In this document: positions 1-9,831 of the stretch, one piece after another
How the letters are laid out: the number at the start of each line of letters is the position of its first letter
Position numbering within the stretch: position 1 is the stretch's first letter
Assembly: GCA_030950905.1 (NCBI GenBank)
Contig: JAUZQQ010000045.1
Location: 1 to 37,797 of the forward strand
Length of the DNA: 37,797 nucleotides
Source: Mariprofundaceae bacterium
Lineage (GTDB): Bacteria > Pseudomonadota > Zetaproteobacteria > Mariprofundales > Mariprofundaceae
Reading direction: 5' to 3'
The notes under the pieces: generated by a model
What the model was told of the DNA's origin: nothing
The model's database searches: none
Seen by the model: only the letters and a program-made list of their open reading frames with translations
Translations under genes and position numbers: made by a program

Positions 1-192
1 GCATGGGACAATGCAAAAAAATATGTTGAAAAAGGCAATTACGGCGGCAAAGGGTCCAGCGTTCATACTGCTGTGGTCGTGGGTGATACTGTGGGTGATC
101 CATTTAAAGATACTTCTGGCCCTGCAATGAATATTTTAATCAATGTGATGGCCATTGTTTCGTTGGTAATAGCACCGTTGTTGGGCAGCTAA
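1..192 (+). CDS. hppA: Membrane-bound proton-translocating pyrophosphatase, C-terminal end (partial)
   Basis: Frame 1 is open from the first base to a TAA at 190-192 and encodes the last 63 residues of a longer protein. It contains the motif [14 protein letters not shown], the conserved C-terminal cytosolic signature of H+/Na+-pumping pyrophosphatases, followed by one hydrophobic helix that ends the protein. The family hydrolyses PPi in the inner membrane and uses the energy to pump H+ or Na+. The 5' part lies outside the window, so ion and potassium dependence cannot be read. No clear terminator follows before the next gene. Confidence 0.93.
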   Translation, partial: AWDNAKKYVEKGNYGGKGSSVHTAVVVGDTVGDPFKDTSGPAMNILINVMAIVSLVIAPLLGS

Positions 193-239
193 CGGTGCGT
201 AGTAATGAAGCGTATTTTTAAACCAGTAGGGGAAATACT

Positions 240-701
240 ATGAACAGACTAAAACTTAAAATTCCACCGCCGATTGTTGGCATCCTATTTGCAGTGATGA
301 TCTGGCTTTTGAGTAAAGGCCAGACTGTGCAGTTTATAGATCAGGAAAACAGGCAGATCATTGCGTTGCTTTTGTTGGCCATCGCAGGGACGATTGATGT
401 CTGGGCGATACTCAGTTTCAGGTCTGCAAAAACAACGATTGATCCACGTTATCCACATAAAACGTCATCTATTGTTTCCCATGGGATTTATACATTGACA
501 CGCAATCCGATGTATCTTGGTCTGGTGCTTATTTTACTATCATTAAGCATCTATTTGGGCACGTTATGGGGATTACTATGTGTGCTTGCTTTTATTCTTT
601 ATATGAATAAATTTCAGATTGAAGCTGAGGAAGCGTATCTGGAAAAACAATTTGGATCGCTTTACCTCAGCTACAAAAGCCGCGTTCGCCGCTGGGTTTA
701 A
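240..701 (+). CDS. Isoprenylcysteine carboxyl methyltransferase (ICMT)-family membrane protein
   Basis: The 153-residue protein has several hydrophobic segments (about residues 10-25, 38-58 and 92-122). Its C-terminal block has the ICMT/PEMT pattern: HGIYTLTRNPMYLG near residue 80, then a stretch with E-A-E-E and a Y-x-x-Y before the terminus. Bacterial relatives are small inner-membrane SAM-dependent methyltransferases; most have no known substrate. The start is supported by a GGGGA-type ribosome site a few bases upstream. It lies 47 bases after hppA and may be co-transcribed. Family assignment is fairly secure; function is unknown. Confidence 0.8.
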   Translation: MNRLKLKIPPPIVGILFAVMIWLLSKGQTVQFIDQENRQIIALLLLAIAGTIDVWAILSFRSAKTTIDPRYPHKTSSIVSHGIYTLTRNPMYLGLVLILLSLSIYLGTLWGLLCVLAFILYMNKFQIEAEEAYLEKQFGSLYLSYKSRVRRWV

Positions 702-755
702 AACCAAAATAATTATGCTCAACTACTTAGCAATAAGGTTCATAACAGGAACAAC

Positions 756-1139
756 ATGCAGATAACAATATTAAAGTCCAAACTGCACAGGGCAACGGTG
801 ACCCATGCAGCACTGGATTATGAAGGATCATTGGCGATTGATAGCGTGTTGATGAAGACCGCCAATATTATACCTTTTGAACAACTGCATGTGTACAATG
901 TTAGCAACGGTGAACGCTTTACAACCTATGCAATCAAAGGCGAGGCAAATTCAGGGGTAATCGGTGTCAATGGTGCGGCAGCACATAAAGCTGCGCCCAA
1001 TGATATATTGATCATTTGTACCTATGCTGTAATGCCCAAACCTGAAGCGGTTCATTTTTCGCCTGTGCTGGTTTATTTATTGGCGAAGAACACCATCAGC
1101 CATCAGACACTGGGGGTTTTAGGTATGGGCATTAAATAA
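756..1139 (+). CDS. panD: Aspartate 1-decarboxylase (pyruvoyl-dependent)
   Basis: The 127-residue product has the usual PanD length and the conserved start [16 protein letters not shown]. The proenzyme self-cleaves between Gly24 and Ser25 (context Y-E-G-S-L-A-I-D), turning Ser25 into the pyruvoyl cofactor. The GAAAHK-like block around residues 73-77 is also conserved. PanD makes beta-alanine from aspartate for pantothenate and coenzyme A in the cytosol. An AGGA ribosome site precedes the ATG. No other pan gene is nearby, so this is a solitary copy. Confidence 0.95.
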   Translation: MQITILKSKLHRATVTHAALDYEGSLAIDSVLMKTANIIPFEQLHVYNVSNGERFTTYAIKGEANSGVIGVNGAAAHKAAPNDILIICTYAVMPKPEAVHFSPVLVYLLAKNTISHQTLGVLGMGIK

Positions 1140-1201
1140 CTGCTGCGTTTTTAAACACAAGCGTTGGCTGCTTCAGGAGAGAAGTGTTTTATCAGCACGC
1201 A

Positions 1202-2506
1202 TTAAAAAACATAGTTTGCAATCAAATAACCAAAGCGTGCGGTATCAGCTTTGCCACTGGGGTTGCGCTCTGCAACAGCAGCACCAGGGTTAAATATTCC
1301 GTATAAGCCAACCAATTTTAGGTTTTTCATGAAAGGTGTTTTATACACAACTTTAAGGTCGATTTCTGTGCCTGCTTTGGTTTGGGTATAAGAGGCCAAA
1401 CCTGGGTACAAGGTACCAGCACCGGCGACATTCAACCAATCACCCTGTGCTTTATCCAACGATAAAAAGTGGATGTTGGCTTTTAGGGTCAATGGATTAA
1501 TCGGCTTTGTTTTAAATGATAAACTAAGGTCTTTCATATTCGCCCAAGAAAAACGATCCATTTCACCATAAAGCGCATGGTTGGTGTGGAACGGGAAAAC
1601 AAAGTTTTTATGTGTTTTCGGGTCGGTCTTGGCATCACCAGGGCTAAAGTCGTATTCAATACCGATGCGTGTTTTCCACGTATCAAAGTTATAGCCTGTT
1701 TTCAGTGCAAACGCTGATGCTGATTGTTTTACCGTGTTGTTCCAATCACCGCTTTGAAATACGGCTTCTGCTGTTGCATCAATACCCTTCCACTTTCCAA
1801 AACCACGCAAACCATAAGTATTAACATTGCGGCCTTTGCCTACGGCTGCTTGTTGCGTGTGGCTCCAATTGATAAAATAAGTATCAATCCCTGTTTTGGG
1901 GTTTAGCGAGTAGGTTCCATAAGCACCGATTAGACGGCGGTCTTCCCAAGTGATCAGCGCACTGCCTTGCGGCGTTGCCGTTTTTGGTGTCATGTTGACA
2001 ATGTCTGATGGGTGAACTGCAAACACATCAAATTTCCAAGCATCTTGCTTGAACATTACTTTTACGCCATCAAAGGTGCGCGCTACATCTTTCCAGCCCA
2101 AGTGTCCCAACAAACGTTGGTCACCATAGACCAATTGTTGTCGCCCTAAGCGAATGGCAAAATCACCCGTATTGTATTGTAAATAAGCTTGCAATAAATC
2201 AGCCTGAGAAAAGTTCTGCGAGCCCGCAACAACAGCATGGTTTTGAATAGATACAGCTTGGGGCTGAAGGAATAAGGTCAACCCATTGCCAAAATCAGCC
2301 TTGGCCTTAAGGTATAATCTGGAATCTATTTCCCAAGTATTTTTGTTGTTGCCTGAATCAAAGTTAAAATTATCAAATGATTGATAACGTTCGCGCAAAT
2401 CTGCCTTCACATCCCAGTTGGCAGCATAGGCCAAGTTGTTTATGGTAACCCATGGCAACAAAAACAACGCCAACAAAAGCAACGCCCTTTTATAAAACAT
2501 TTTCAT
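1202..2506 (-). CDS. Alginate-export-type outer-membrane beta-barrel porin
   Basis: The 434-residue protein starts with a Sec signal peptide (MKMF, a hydrophobic core, then cleavage after A-Y-A near residue 28). The mature part is rich in alternating aromatic and polar residues. It has features of the alginate-export/AlgE-like porin family: an early D-L-R-E-R-Y segment, L-G-R-Q-Q-L-V-Y-G-D-x-R-L-L-G near residue 120, and W-K-D-V-A-R-T-F-D-G-V. It ends in an aromatic residue (Y-V-F), typical of outer-membrane barrels. A G-rich ribosome site lies about 8 bases upstream. Substrate is unknown; relatives often act as general porins rather than true alginate exporters. It is convergent with panD. 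Confidence 0.8.
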   Translation of the reverse strand: MKMFYKRALLLLALFLLPWVTINNLAYAANWDVKADLRERYQSFDNFNFDSGNNKNTWEIDSRLYLKAKADFGNGLTLFLQPQAVSIQNHAVVAGSQNFSQADLLQAYLQYNTGDFAIRLGRQQLVYGDQRLLGHLGWKDVARTFDGVKVMFKQDAWKFDVFAVHPSDIVNMTPKTATPQGSALITWEDRRLIGAYGTYSLNPKTGIDTYFINWSHTQQAAVGKGRNVNTYGLRGFGKWKGIDATAEAVFQSGDWNNTVKQSASAFALKTGYNFDTWKTRIGIEYDFSPGDAKTDPKTHKNFVFPFHTNHALYGEMDRFSWANMKDLSLSFKTKPINPLTLKANIHFLSLDKAQGDWLNVAGAGTLYPGLASYTQTKAGTEIDLKVVYKTPFMKNLKLVGLYGIFNPGAAVAERNPSGKADTARFGYLIANYVF

Positions 2507-2656
2507 CGTAAAGACCCCCCGTAAAATTCAATTTTCGCAAGACTAACATCTTCGCTCTCTTCGTACATAAAACTTTAATGCAAGAATGAAAAGCGGTGAC
2601 GCTTAAGTAGATTTTTGGATGATAAAATCCCCTTGTGTGGGTTAGTACTTTTAAAA

Positions 2657-2674
2657 GTTATCAATTCGGATAAC
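2657..2674. promoter_or_regulatory. 6-base inverted repeat in the porin/HNH divergent intergenic region
   Basis: GTTATC and GATAAC are separated by six bases inside the 239-base gap between the porin gene (minus) and the HNH gene (plus). Such a dyad could be an operator or a small hairpin. A second short hairpin with a GTGA loop sits at 2591-2604 (AAGCG/CGCTT). No promoter can be assigned with confidence. Confidence 0.25.
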
Positions 2675-2745
2675 CTTTCGGAATATCTTAAGTGAGCAAT
2701 TGCAATTAATCCTTGCTTTAACAGTGACCTTAAAAGGAGTTCAAC

Positions 2746-3066
2746 ATGCCATCCATGCATGACGGTAAACAATACCGAGAAAAAGCATTAAAAATGTACC
2801 CATGGGTGTGTGGGCGTTGTGGGCGTGACTTTGAGGGCAAGCAGATACGCGAATTAACGGTGCATCATCGCGACCACAACCATAGCAACAACCCTGCTGA
2901 TGGCAGCAACTGGGAATTGCTGTGTGTGTACTGCCATGATAATGAACACCAACGCTTTTTGGAAGCGGATTCGCAAGGTGCATTACAAAGCGAAGAAGAA
3001 GCCCCTGCAACCTACAATGCCTTTGCGGGATTAAAAGATTTATTAAAAGCGCAAAAAAAACAATAA
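2746..3066 (+). CDS. YajD-family HNH nuclease domain protein
   Basis: The protein has 106 residues. A CxxC pair (C22, C25) is followed by an H-H-R-D-H-N-H core (H40-H46), then N55, a second CxxC (C60, C63) and H64/H68. This is the zinc-bound beta-beta-alpha HNH fold of the YajD family. YajD-type proteins are widespread in gammaproteobacteria and relatives; their DNA substrate is not established. An excellent AAGGAG ribosome site lies 7 bases before the ATG. The gene stands alone just upstream of ilvD, and nothing around it suggests a mobile element. Confidence 0.85.
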   Translation: MPSMHDGKQYREKALKMYPWVCGRCGRDFEGKQIRELTVHHRDHNHSNNPADGSNWELLCVYCHDNEHQRFLEADSQGALQSEEEAPATYNAFAGLKDLLKAQKKQ

Positions 3067-3114
3067 CTTCACCTTATCCCCCTGTTCCCTACTTAACAAT
3101 ACTACGAGGTTTTT

Positions 3115-4950
3115 ATGCCTGCATACCGTTCACGACTATCGACCCATGGTCGCAATATGGCTGGTGCGCGCGCCCTTTGGCGTGCCACGGGCATGACCGA
3201 CGATGATTTTGGCAAGCCTATTATTGCCGTTGTCAATTCATTCACGCAGTTTGTACCGGGTCATGTGCATTTAAAAGATTTGGGGCAAATGGTCGCCCGC
3301 GAAATTGAAGCTGCTGGTGGTGTGGCAAAAGAGTTTAACACCATTGCGATTGATGATGGTATTGCTATGGGTCATGCTGGCATGTTGTATTCATTGCCGA
3401 GTCGGGAACTTATCGCAGATTCAGTGGAATACATGGTCAATGCCCATTGCGCCGATGCGATGGTGTGTATCTCAAACTGCGACAAAATCACACCAGGCAT
3501 GTTGATGGCTGCTTTGCGCTTGAATGTTCCTGCGGTTTTTGTTTCAGGCGGGCCTATGGAAGCTGGTAAGGTTGTTTTAAATGGCAAAGAGAAACATTTA
3601 GACCTTGTGGATGCAATGATCATGGGTGCAAGCCCCCATGAATCAGATGCCGACGTATTGGCGGTTGAGCGTTCTGCATGCCCGACCTGCGGCTCTTGTT
3701 CGGGCATGTTTACGGCGAATTCTATGAATTGTTTAACGGAGGCTTTGGGTTTATCGCTGCCTGGAAATGGTTCTTTATTGGCCACCCACACCGATCGACA
3801 GGCACTGTTTTTGGAAGCAGGGCGTTTAATTGTCGCGCTGAGTAAACGCTATTATGAACATGATGATACATCAGTTTTGCCACGCAGCATTGCCAATAAG
3901 TCCGCCTTTGAGAATGCGATAATGCTTGATATTGCAATGGGTGGTTCGACCAATACGGTATTGCATTTACTCGCTGCAGCACAAGAAGCAGAAGTGGATT
4001 TTACGATGCAAGATATTGATCGTTTGTCACGTATGGTTCCCAATTTGTGCAAGGTTGCACCTGCAACGCAAGACTACCACATGGAAGATGTTCACCGTGC
4101 AGGTGGCGTTTTTGGCATTTTGGCAGAGTTACACCGGGCAAATTTATTGCATGCCGAGACATTGACGGTTCACAGTAAAAACATGCTGGCAGCGATTGAA
4201 CAATGGGATATTACTGACCATAAAAATACTAAGGCACGAGACCGCTATGCGGCCGCACCCGGTGGTATTCCTACGCAACAGGCTTTTAGCCAATCCACAC
4301 GTTGGTCATCATTGGATCTTAACCGTAAGACTGGTTGTATTCGTGATCATGCCCATGCTTATTCCCAAGAGGGTGGGCTTGCTGTATTGTATGGTAATAT
4401 TGCTGAGCGTGGCTGCATTGTAAAAACAGCGGGCGTTGATCCTTCGATTTGGGTGTTTAAAGGAATGGTGCGGGTATTTGAGGCACAAGAAGATGCTGTG
4501 GATGCGATTCTCAACCGTAAAATTCAAGCGGGTGATGTGTTGATTATCCGCTATGAAGGTCCCAAGGGCGGCCCCGGCATGCAAGAGATGTTGTACCCCA
4601 CATCTTATTTAAAATCAATGGGGATGGGTAAATCTTGCGCCTTGCTTACCGACGGGCGTTTTTCTGGTGGTACATCAGGGTTATCTATTGGTCACGTTTC
4701 GCCTGAGGCAGCAGAAGGTGGTGCGATTGGTTTGCTTGAAGATGGTGATACCATTGAAATTGATATTCCTGCCCGCCGCATTCACCTGCTGATTGGCGAT
4801 GAACAATTAGCGCAGCGCAGGGTGGACATGAATGCGCGAGGCAGCCAAGCATGGCAACCAATATCACGGAAACGCATTGTTTCTAAAGCATTGCAAGCCT
4901 ATGCTGCGATGACCTCATCTGCTGACAAAGGGGCAGTCCGTGTACTGTAA
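3115..4950 (+). CDS. ilvD: Dihydroxy-acid dehydratase
   Basis: The 611-residue product is full length for IlvD. Cysteines for the iron-sulfur cluster are visible: C122 in [10 protein letters not shown], and C195 in [14 protein letters not shown]. The [11 protein letters not shown] motif near the C-terminus is also present. The enzyme dehydrates dihydroxy-isovalerate and dihydroxy-methylvalerate in the cytosol, the third step of valine/isoleucine synthesis. The ATG has a weak GAGG-type site upstream. The stop codon falls in the loop of the terminator described next. No other ilv gene is in the window. Confidence 0.97.
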   Translation: MPAYRSRLSTHGRNMAGARALWRATGMTDDDFGKPIIAVVNSFTQFVPGHVHLKDLGQMVAREIEAAGGVAKEFNTIAIDDGIAMGHAGMLYSLPSRELIADSVEYMVNAHCADAMVCISNCDKITPGMLMAALRLNVPAVFVSGGPMEAGKVVLNGKEKHLDLVDAMIMGASPHESDADVLAVERSACPTCGSCSGMFTANSMNCLTEALGLSLPGNGSLLATHTDRQALFLEAGRLIVALSKRYYEHDDTSVLPRSIANKSAFENAIMLDIAMGGSTNTVLHLLAAAQEAEVDFTMQDIDRLSRMVPNLCKVAPATQDYHMEDVHRAGGVFGILAELHRANLLHAETLTVHSKNMLAAIEQWDITDHKNTKARDRYAAAPGGIPTQQAFSQSTRWSSLDLNRKTGCIRDHAHAYSQEGGLAVLYGNIAERGCIVKTAGVDPSIWVFKGMVRVFEAQEDAVDAILNRKIQAGDVLIIRYEGPKGGPGMQEMLYPTSYLKSMGMGKSCALLTDGRFSGGTSGLSIGHVSPEAAEGGAIGLLEDGDTIEIDIPARRIHLLIGDEQLAQRRVDMNARGSQAWQPISRKRIVSKALQAYAAMTSSADKGAVRVL

Positions 4951-4963
4951 CTGCCCCTTTTTA
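4927..4963 (+). terminator. Rho-independent terminator overlapping the 3' end of ilvD
   Basis: AAAGGGGCAG at 4927-4936 pairs perfectly with CTGCCCCTTT at 4951-4960, with a 14-base loop and a T-run immediately after. The left arm is inside the ilvD coding sequence and the TAA stop is at the end of the loop. Confidence 0.85.
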
Positions 4964-5010
4964 ATTTAATGGCCTTTTATGGCTGAATACTAAAAAACAA
5001 AGGAACAATA

Positions 5011-5589
5011 ATGAAACAAGAACACGTTCTTGGCCTCTATGAACAGGCTGGGGCATTGCTTAATGGGCACTTTATCTTATCCAGTGGTCGCCATTCTGCG
5101 CAATACCTTCAGTCTGCATTGGTCTTGATGCATCCAGAAAAAGCGGCAGAATTGGCGAGCAGTTTAATTAAACTGCTCGATGGACAAACCTTTGACATGG
5201 TTGTATCACCTGCCTTGGGTGGTTTGGTGATTGGTCATGAAGTCGCACGTCTGCTGGCTAAACCCTTCATCTTCACCGAACGAAAAGAAGGTGTGATGCA
5301 GCTTCGTCGTGGTTTTACCCTTGCGAAAAATGCACGCTTACTGATCGTTGAAGATGTGATTACCACAGGCGGTTCTGTCCGTGAATGCATGGCCGTGGTT
5401 CGCAAGCATGGTGCTACGCCAATTCAAGTGTTGGCACTTGTTGACCGCGCAGCCGAACAACAGGAGCGATTTGATATTCCCCACCAAACAGTTATTAATA
5501 TTGATGTAGAAACCTTTGCCCCCGAGCAATGCCCGATGTGTGCCAAAGGTATTCCAGCCATAAAACCTGGCAGTCGAGGAGCCGCTTAA
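5011..5589 (+). CDS. pyrE: Orotate phosphoribosyltransferase
   Basis: The 192-residue protein has the phosphoribosyltransferase fold. The PRPP loop is seen as LLIVEDVITTGGSVRE near residues 111-126, and SPALGGLVIGHEVA lies upstream. It converts orotate and PRPP to OMP in pyrimidine synthesis. AAAGGA precedes the ATG. The C-terminus has two cysteines (C-P-M-C), as in several bacterial PyrE proteins of this subgroup. Its TAA shares one base with the ATG of the RNase J gene, so the two are translationally coupled. Confidence 0.95.
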   Translation: MKQEHVLGLYEQAGALLNGHFILSSGRHSAQYLQSALVLMHPEKAAELASSLIKLLDGQTFDMVVSPALGGLVIGHEVARLLAKPFIFTERKEGVMQLRRGFTLAKNARLLIVEDVITTGGSVRECMAVVRKHGATPIQVLALVDRAAEQQERFDIPHQTVINIDVETFAPEQCPMCAKGIPAIKPGSRGAA

Positions 5590-7250
5590 TGTCTCATACA
5601 CAACGTATACGTTGCATGCCTTTTGGTGGCGTTGGTGAATTTGGTAAAAACATGATGGTCTATGCCCTTGGCAATGATGCTGTCATTGTGGATTGTGGCA
5701 TGGGCTTCCCAGCCCCTGGGCAACACGGGGTGGATCTGGTGATCCCCGATATTGCTGCGCTGCGTGAAATGGGGTTAACCCTCCATGCCTTGCTGCTCAC
5801 GCATGGTCATGAAGATCATATTGGTGGTGTGCCATTTATATTGCCGCTGTTGGGTAATATTCCCGCCTATGGAACGCCTGTAACCTTGGCCTTGGTTCAG
5901 TCCAAATTAACCGAACATCATATCAAAGCTGATTTGCGTCCATTGGACGTGGACCGTGCGATTCCTGTGGGGCCTTTTTCGGTTGAATCCATTCCTGTTA
6001 CCCATTCTATTATGGATGCCGTATCGATTGCTATTCATACACCGTTGGGCATTATTGTTCACACGGGAGACTTTCGTTTTGACCCCTCCCCTGTTGATGG
6101 TCGTGCGACACCGTTGGAGCGTTTTTCTCGATTGGGCGATCAAGGTGTGGTGCTGTTGGCTTCTGATTCTACAAATGCTACCCGCAGCGGTAGTTGCCCT
6201 TCAGAACGATCGGTTGCACCAGCTTTAACGCAGGCTATATCAGGTTGTACTGGTAAGGTTATTGTTACCACATTTTCATCGAATATGTTTCGTATTCAGC
6301 AAATTATTGATGCTGCTTGCGCCAATGGTCGAAGCGTGGCACTTGCAGGGCGTAGCCTTGAGAAAAATGTTTCCATCACCCGTGACTTGGAACGCTTGAA
6401 TATTCCCGGTGGTAGCTTGATTGACATCAAACAAATTGACGCTTTGCCTGATCGGGAGTTGTTGATTATTGCTACAGGTTCACAGGGTGAGTGGCGCGCT
6501 GCATTGACACGTATTGCACAAAATAAATTCACGGGTCTGCGTTTGCATGCGGGTGATTTGGTGATTTTTTCTTCTTCCTCCATTCCGGGTAATGAACGGG
6601 TTGTTGCTGGCTTATTTAATCATATTTACCGTCGCGGCGCGCGAATTCTTCATGCTGGCCAAGCCCATTTGCACGTCTCTGGTCATGCGCAGGCACATGA
6701 ATTAAAAATGATGATGCAGCTTACCCGCCCGCGTTACTTTTACCCCGTTCATGGCGAATACCGCAACTTGGTGGAGCATCAAAGCTTGGCAATAGCGGCA
6801 GGCATTCCTTTTAAACGTACGATACTGGCGGAAAATGGCCAAAGCGTTGTTTTTGACCGCAACAAAATCCGTCATGGTGATACGTTTCATGCTGGTGCGG
6901 TATTTGTTGATGGAGCCAGCCGAGATGAGCTGGATGATATGGTGTTGCGAGATCGCCGTATGCTGGCGGATGATGGGCTGATTTCTGTGACGGTGGTACT
7001 CAACCGTCAAGAAGGAACCTTGTTTATGCCACCAGAATTAATTGCCCGAGGTGTGCTGCACGAAGATATGAGTGATGATGTATTGACGCAGGCAGGTGAA
7101 GAATTAACCCGCTTTATCGAGCAACAAGATCAAGAATCTTTGGCTGACCTTGAGCAAACGAGGGAAGAAATTCGTTTATGGCTTCGCCGCTGGTGCAAAC
7201 GCCGTCTCAAACGTCGCCCCATGGTATTGCCTGTGGTGGTTGAAGTATAA
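5589..7250 (+). CDS. rnj: Ribonuclease J (metallo-beta-lactamase/beta-CASP)
   Basis: I start at the ATG at 5589 (MSHTQRIR), which follows GAGGAG and overlaps the pyrE stop as TAATG. The frame stays open upstream inside pyrE, but a longer start is unlikely. The 553-residue product has the metal site HGHEDHIGG near residues 73-81, a later H-T-G-D-F segment, the beta-CASP domain (S-Q-G-E, H-V-S-G-H), and a C-terminal region. RNase J is a 5'-3' exonuclease/endonuclease in mRNA decay and rRNA maturation. Among proteobacteria it is found mainly outside the gamma and beta classes, which helps place the organism. Confidence 0.92.
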   Translation: MSHTQRIRCMPFGGVGEFGKNMMVYALGNDAVIVDCGMGFPAPGQHGVDLVIPDIAALREMGLTLHALLLTHGHEDHIGGVPFILPLLGNIPAYGTPVTLALVQSKLTEHHIKADLRPLDVDRAIPVGPFSVESIPVTHSIMDAVSIAIHTPLGIIVHTGDFRFDPSPVDGRATPLERFSRLGDQGVVLLASDSTNATRSGSCPSERSVAPALTQAISGCTGKVIVTTFSSNMFRIQQIIDAACANGRSVALAGRSLEKNVSITRDLERLNIPGGSLIDIKQIDALPDRELLIIATGSQGEWRAALTRIAQNKFTGLRLHAGDLVIFSSSSIPGNERVVAGLFNHIYRRGARILHAGQAHLHVSGHAQAHELKMMMQLTRPRYFYPVHGEYRNLVEHQSLAIAAGIPFKRTILAENGQSVVFDRNKIRHGDTFHAGAVFVDGASRDELDDMVLRDRRMLADDGLISVTVVLNRQEGTLFMPPELIARGVLHEDMSDDVLTQAGEELTRFIEQQDQESLADLEQTREEIRLWLRRWCKRRLKRRPMVLPVVVEV

Positions 7251-7274
7251 GCCCCAACCGTAACGTTATATTTT

Positions 7275-9767
7275 ATGCGTGAAGCGTTTACTTTATTGTT
7301 GCTGGCGATAACTGTTGCACTGGCAATGGCATTGTACAGCTATTCTCCGACTGACCCATCATTCAACCATGCCACCGATCGGCATGCTGAAAACATGATG
7401 GGTTTGTTTGGTGCTTATGTTGCAGATTTGTTGTTTCAGTTCATCGGCTATGCTGCTGCTTTGTTGTTGCCCATGCTGTCTTTGTGGTCGATTCGCATGG
7501 TTTATGATCGTGCGAGCATTACAGGGCATTGGCGTGCTTTCTTTTGGTTGCCTGCGGCCATCGCTCTTGCAGCACTGTTTCATTTGCATCTGGCATCGGG
7601 CATATTGGGGATAGCCACGCTACCTGCGGGGGCTGGTGGTGCTATTGGTATGTTGATCGGTGAAACGCTCCGCTTGCCCTTGGGGTTTTGGGGATTAAGC
7701 ATCATGTTGTTGGCGTTAAGTCTAAGCTGCTTAATGATTGCAACAGCGTTTTCGACCGCTTATCACTTGCGCCAGTTGTCTGCCTTATTGCGCCGCACCC
7801 GCACTGCTTATAAGCACGCGATTGAATGGTCGCAGTGCCGCCTGCAACGCCGCCGTGAACGCATTGAACACCGAGAACGTCAACGCAAGGAACGCCAAGC
7901 ACATATTCAAACGGTGCTGGATCAGTCCCAAGAAATACAATTAAGCCATATTTTTAAAGATATGGCGCAAGTATCGCGAACGGTTAAAAGTCCACCTTCC
8001 CCAACATTGCCAGAAAAAGAAATAGACCCAGCCGCCATTGATCATATTTTAGATCAAGTAGCGCGCCATTTGCCCAAAGCACAGCCCGTTGTAGAACCGC
8101 AAGCCATCACCCCTGATGTCCCAGATTTGCTTGCCGAGTTGGGTGACATGGGTATGGATGAAATTCCTGATGCACTATTGACCCCATCACACGATGAAAG
8201 CACAGAGCAAGAAGTTTTAGCATCGCTGGATTTGAATACCCTTGAACTGCCTGTTGAATTGCTAAAACCAACAGCAGACATGAAGGAAAACAATGGTACA
8301 GCCAAGGTAGAAAAGCCAAAGGAAAAAGCACCGCTTACCACCAAAAAAATTAAACCCTTTATAATGCCAACACTGAATGTATTTCATCCATCCAACCCCA
8401 GCGAAGAAAGTTACACGAAGGAAGAGTTGGCTGCATGGGGTACATTGCTGGAAGAAAAGCTGCGGGATTATAAAGTCGAAGGTTTGGTTCAAGCCGTAAA
8501 ACCAGGGCCTGTGGTGATTCAATTTGAATACCAGCCTGCGCCAGGCACCAAGGTTTCACGTATTATGGGTTTGCAGAACGATTTGGCGCGCAGCATTGCT
8601 GCAGTCAGTCTCCGTGTCGCTGGCAATATTCCCGGTAAACATGTGATTGGCATTGAGATTCCCAATAAAAAACGACAAATGGTTAGCTTGCATCAAGTCT
8701 TGGCGAGTGATGCCTTTAATGTTGACGATAAACTATTACCCATGGCACTTGGTGTTGATATTGCAGGACGACCCGTGGTGGTTGATTTGGCCAATATGCC
8801 GCACCTGTTGGTCGCAGGAACCACAGGCTCGGGTAAATCTGTGTCGATCAATACCATGATTTGTTCCTTGCTGATGAAACACACCCCTGAAACCCTGCGC
8901 ATGATCATGGTTGACCCGAAAATGTTGGAATTGTCTATGTACAACGGTATTCCCCATTTGTTGGTTCCTGTGGTGACCAACCCTAAAAAAGCTGCCCATG
9001 CACTCGATTGGGCAGTGCTTGAGATGGAACGCCGTTATCAATGCATGTCCGATGCCAAGGTGCGCAACCTCAGTGGTTACAACCAACGTGCCATTGAAAC
9101 ATCAGCCATGGAAACCCTGCCGCTGATTGTCATCGTGATTGATGAATTGGCCGATTTGATGATGGTGGCAGGCAAAGATGTGGAACAATCAATTTGCCGT
9201 CTGGCACAAAAAGCCCGTGCTGCTGGTTTGCATTTAATTTTGGCGACCCAGCGACCCAGTGTCGATGTCATTACTGGGTTGATCAAGGCCAATTTACCCA
9301 GTCGTTTGGCCTTTCGCGTATCATCACGCATTGATGCACGCACTATTCTTGACCAAATGGGTGCAGAGCAACTGTTGGGGCAAGGTGATGCCTTGTTGAT
9401 GACAGGGGGCTGTAATATGTCGCGGGTGCATGGTGCATTTGTTTCAGATGCAGAAGTGCAAGCGTTAACCGAATACCTTAAATCACAAGGTGAGCCAGCG
9501 TACCAAGAGGAAGTTCTTCAAGCACAAGCTGGCAGGGGCGATGATGAAAACGAAGAGCATAAGCGAGATGCAAAGTACGATGAGGCTGTCGCGCTGGTGC
9601 TTGAAAAGGGTCAGTGTTCAGTCTCCATGATTCAACGCAATATGCGTGTTGGTTACAACCGCGCCAGCCGTATTGTGGATTCTATGGAAAAAGAAGGGGT
9701 GGTTTCAGTAGCGGGTACGGGTGGGATTCGTCAATTGTTGACCGCGATTCGTTCTGAGAAGAAATAG
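7275..9767 (+). CDS. ftsK: Cell-division DNA translocase FtsK
   Basis: The 830-residue protein has an N-terminal membrane domain with four to five hydrophobic segments (residues 1-165), then an acidic/basic linker. The alpha domain is seen as P-G-P-V-V-I-Q-F-E near residue 412. The RecA-like motor has Walker A AGTTGSGKS near residue 515, Walker B V-I-D-E-L-A-D-L near 624, and L-A-T-Q-R-P-S. A winged-helix gamma domain (about 765-825) reads KOPS sequences. It pumps chromosome dimers at the septum and activates XerCD. It lies 24 bases after rnj without an obvious Shine-Dalgarno. Compare the soluble FtsK-like motor at 25325. Confidence 0.96.
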   Translation: MREAFTLLLLAITVALAMALYSYSPTDPSFNHATDRHAENMMGLFGAYVADLLFQFIGYAAALLLPMLSLWSIRMVYDRASITGHWRAFFWLPAAIALAALFHLHLASGILGIATLPAGAGGAIGMLIGETLRLPLGFWGLSIMLLALSLSCLMIATAFSTAYHLRQLSALLRRTRTAYKHAIEWSQCRLQRRRERIEHRERQRKERQAHIQTVLDQSQEIQLSHIFKDMAQVSRTVKSPPSPTLPEKEIDPAAIDHILDQVARHLPKAQPVVEPQAITPDVPDLLAELGDMGMDEIPDALLTPSHDESTEQEVLASLDLNTLELPVELLKPTADMKENNGTAKVEKPKEKAPLTTKKIKPFIMPTLNVFHPSNPSEESYTKEELAAWGTLLEEKLRDYKVEGLVQAVKPGPVVIQFEYQPAPGTKVSRIMGLQNDLARSIAAVSLRVAGNIPGKHVIGIEIPNKKRQMVSLHQVLASDAFNVDDKLLPMALGVDIAGRPVVVDLANMPHLLVAGTTGSGKSVSINTMICSLLMKHTPETLRMIMVDPKMLELSMYNGIPHLLVPVVTNPKKAAHALDWAVLEMERRYQCMSDAKVRNLSGYNQRAIETSAMETLPLIVIVIDELADLMMVAGKDVEQSICRLAQKARAAGLHLILATQRPSVDVITGLIKANLPSRLAFRVSSRIDARTILDQMGAEQLLGQGDALLMTGGCNMSRVHGAFVSDAEVQALTEYLKSQGEPAYQEEVLQAQAGRGDDENEEHKRDAKYDEAVALVLEKGQCSVSMIQRNMRVGYNRASRIVDSMEKEGVVSVAGTGGIRQLLTAIRSEKK

Positions 9768-9831
9768 GATCTGCCAAGGTGATTTTAAAAACCAGCGTTT
9801 AATTTTTTTTGCTAGCTGTTAAACTTCTGCG

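Noticed and set aside
1140-1201. Bidirectional terminator between panD and the porin gene
   Set aside because: AAACAC and GTGTTT could pair, but with a loop of about 25 bases and no proper T-run, so it is not convincing.
2741-3010. Minus-strand ORF opposite the HNH gene
   Set aside because: It mirrors the YajD-type gene, whose zinc and HNH motifs and AAGGAG site are convincing; the antisense protein has no family features.
2746-3066. HNH gene as part of a restriction or homing system
   Set aside because: It matches the chromosomal YajD family and has no partner methylase, intron or mobile context.
5529-5588. Longer RNase J start inside pyrE
   Set aside because: The TAATG start at 5589 has a GAGGAG site and starts with the RNase J-like N-terminus.
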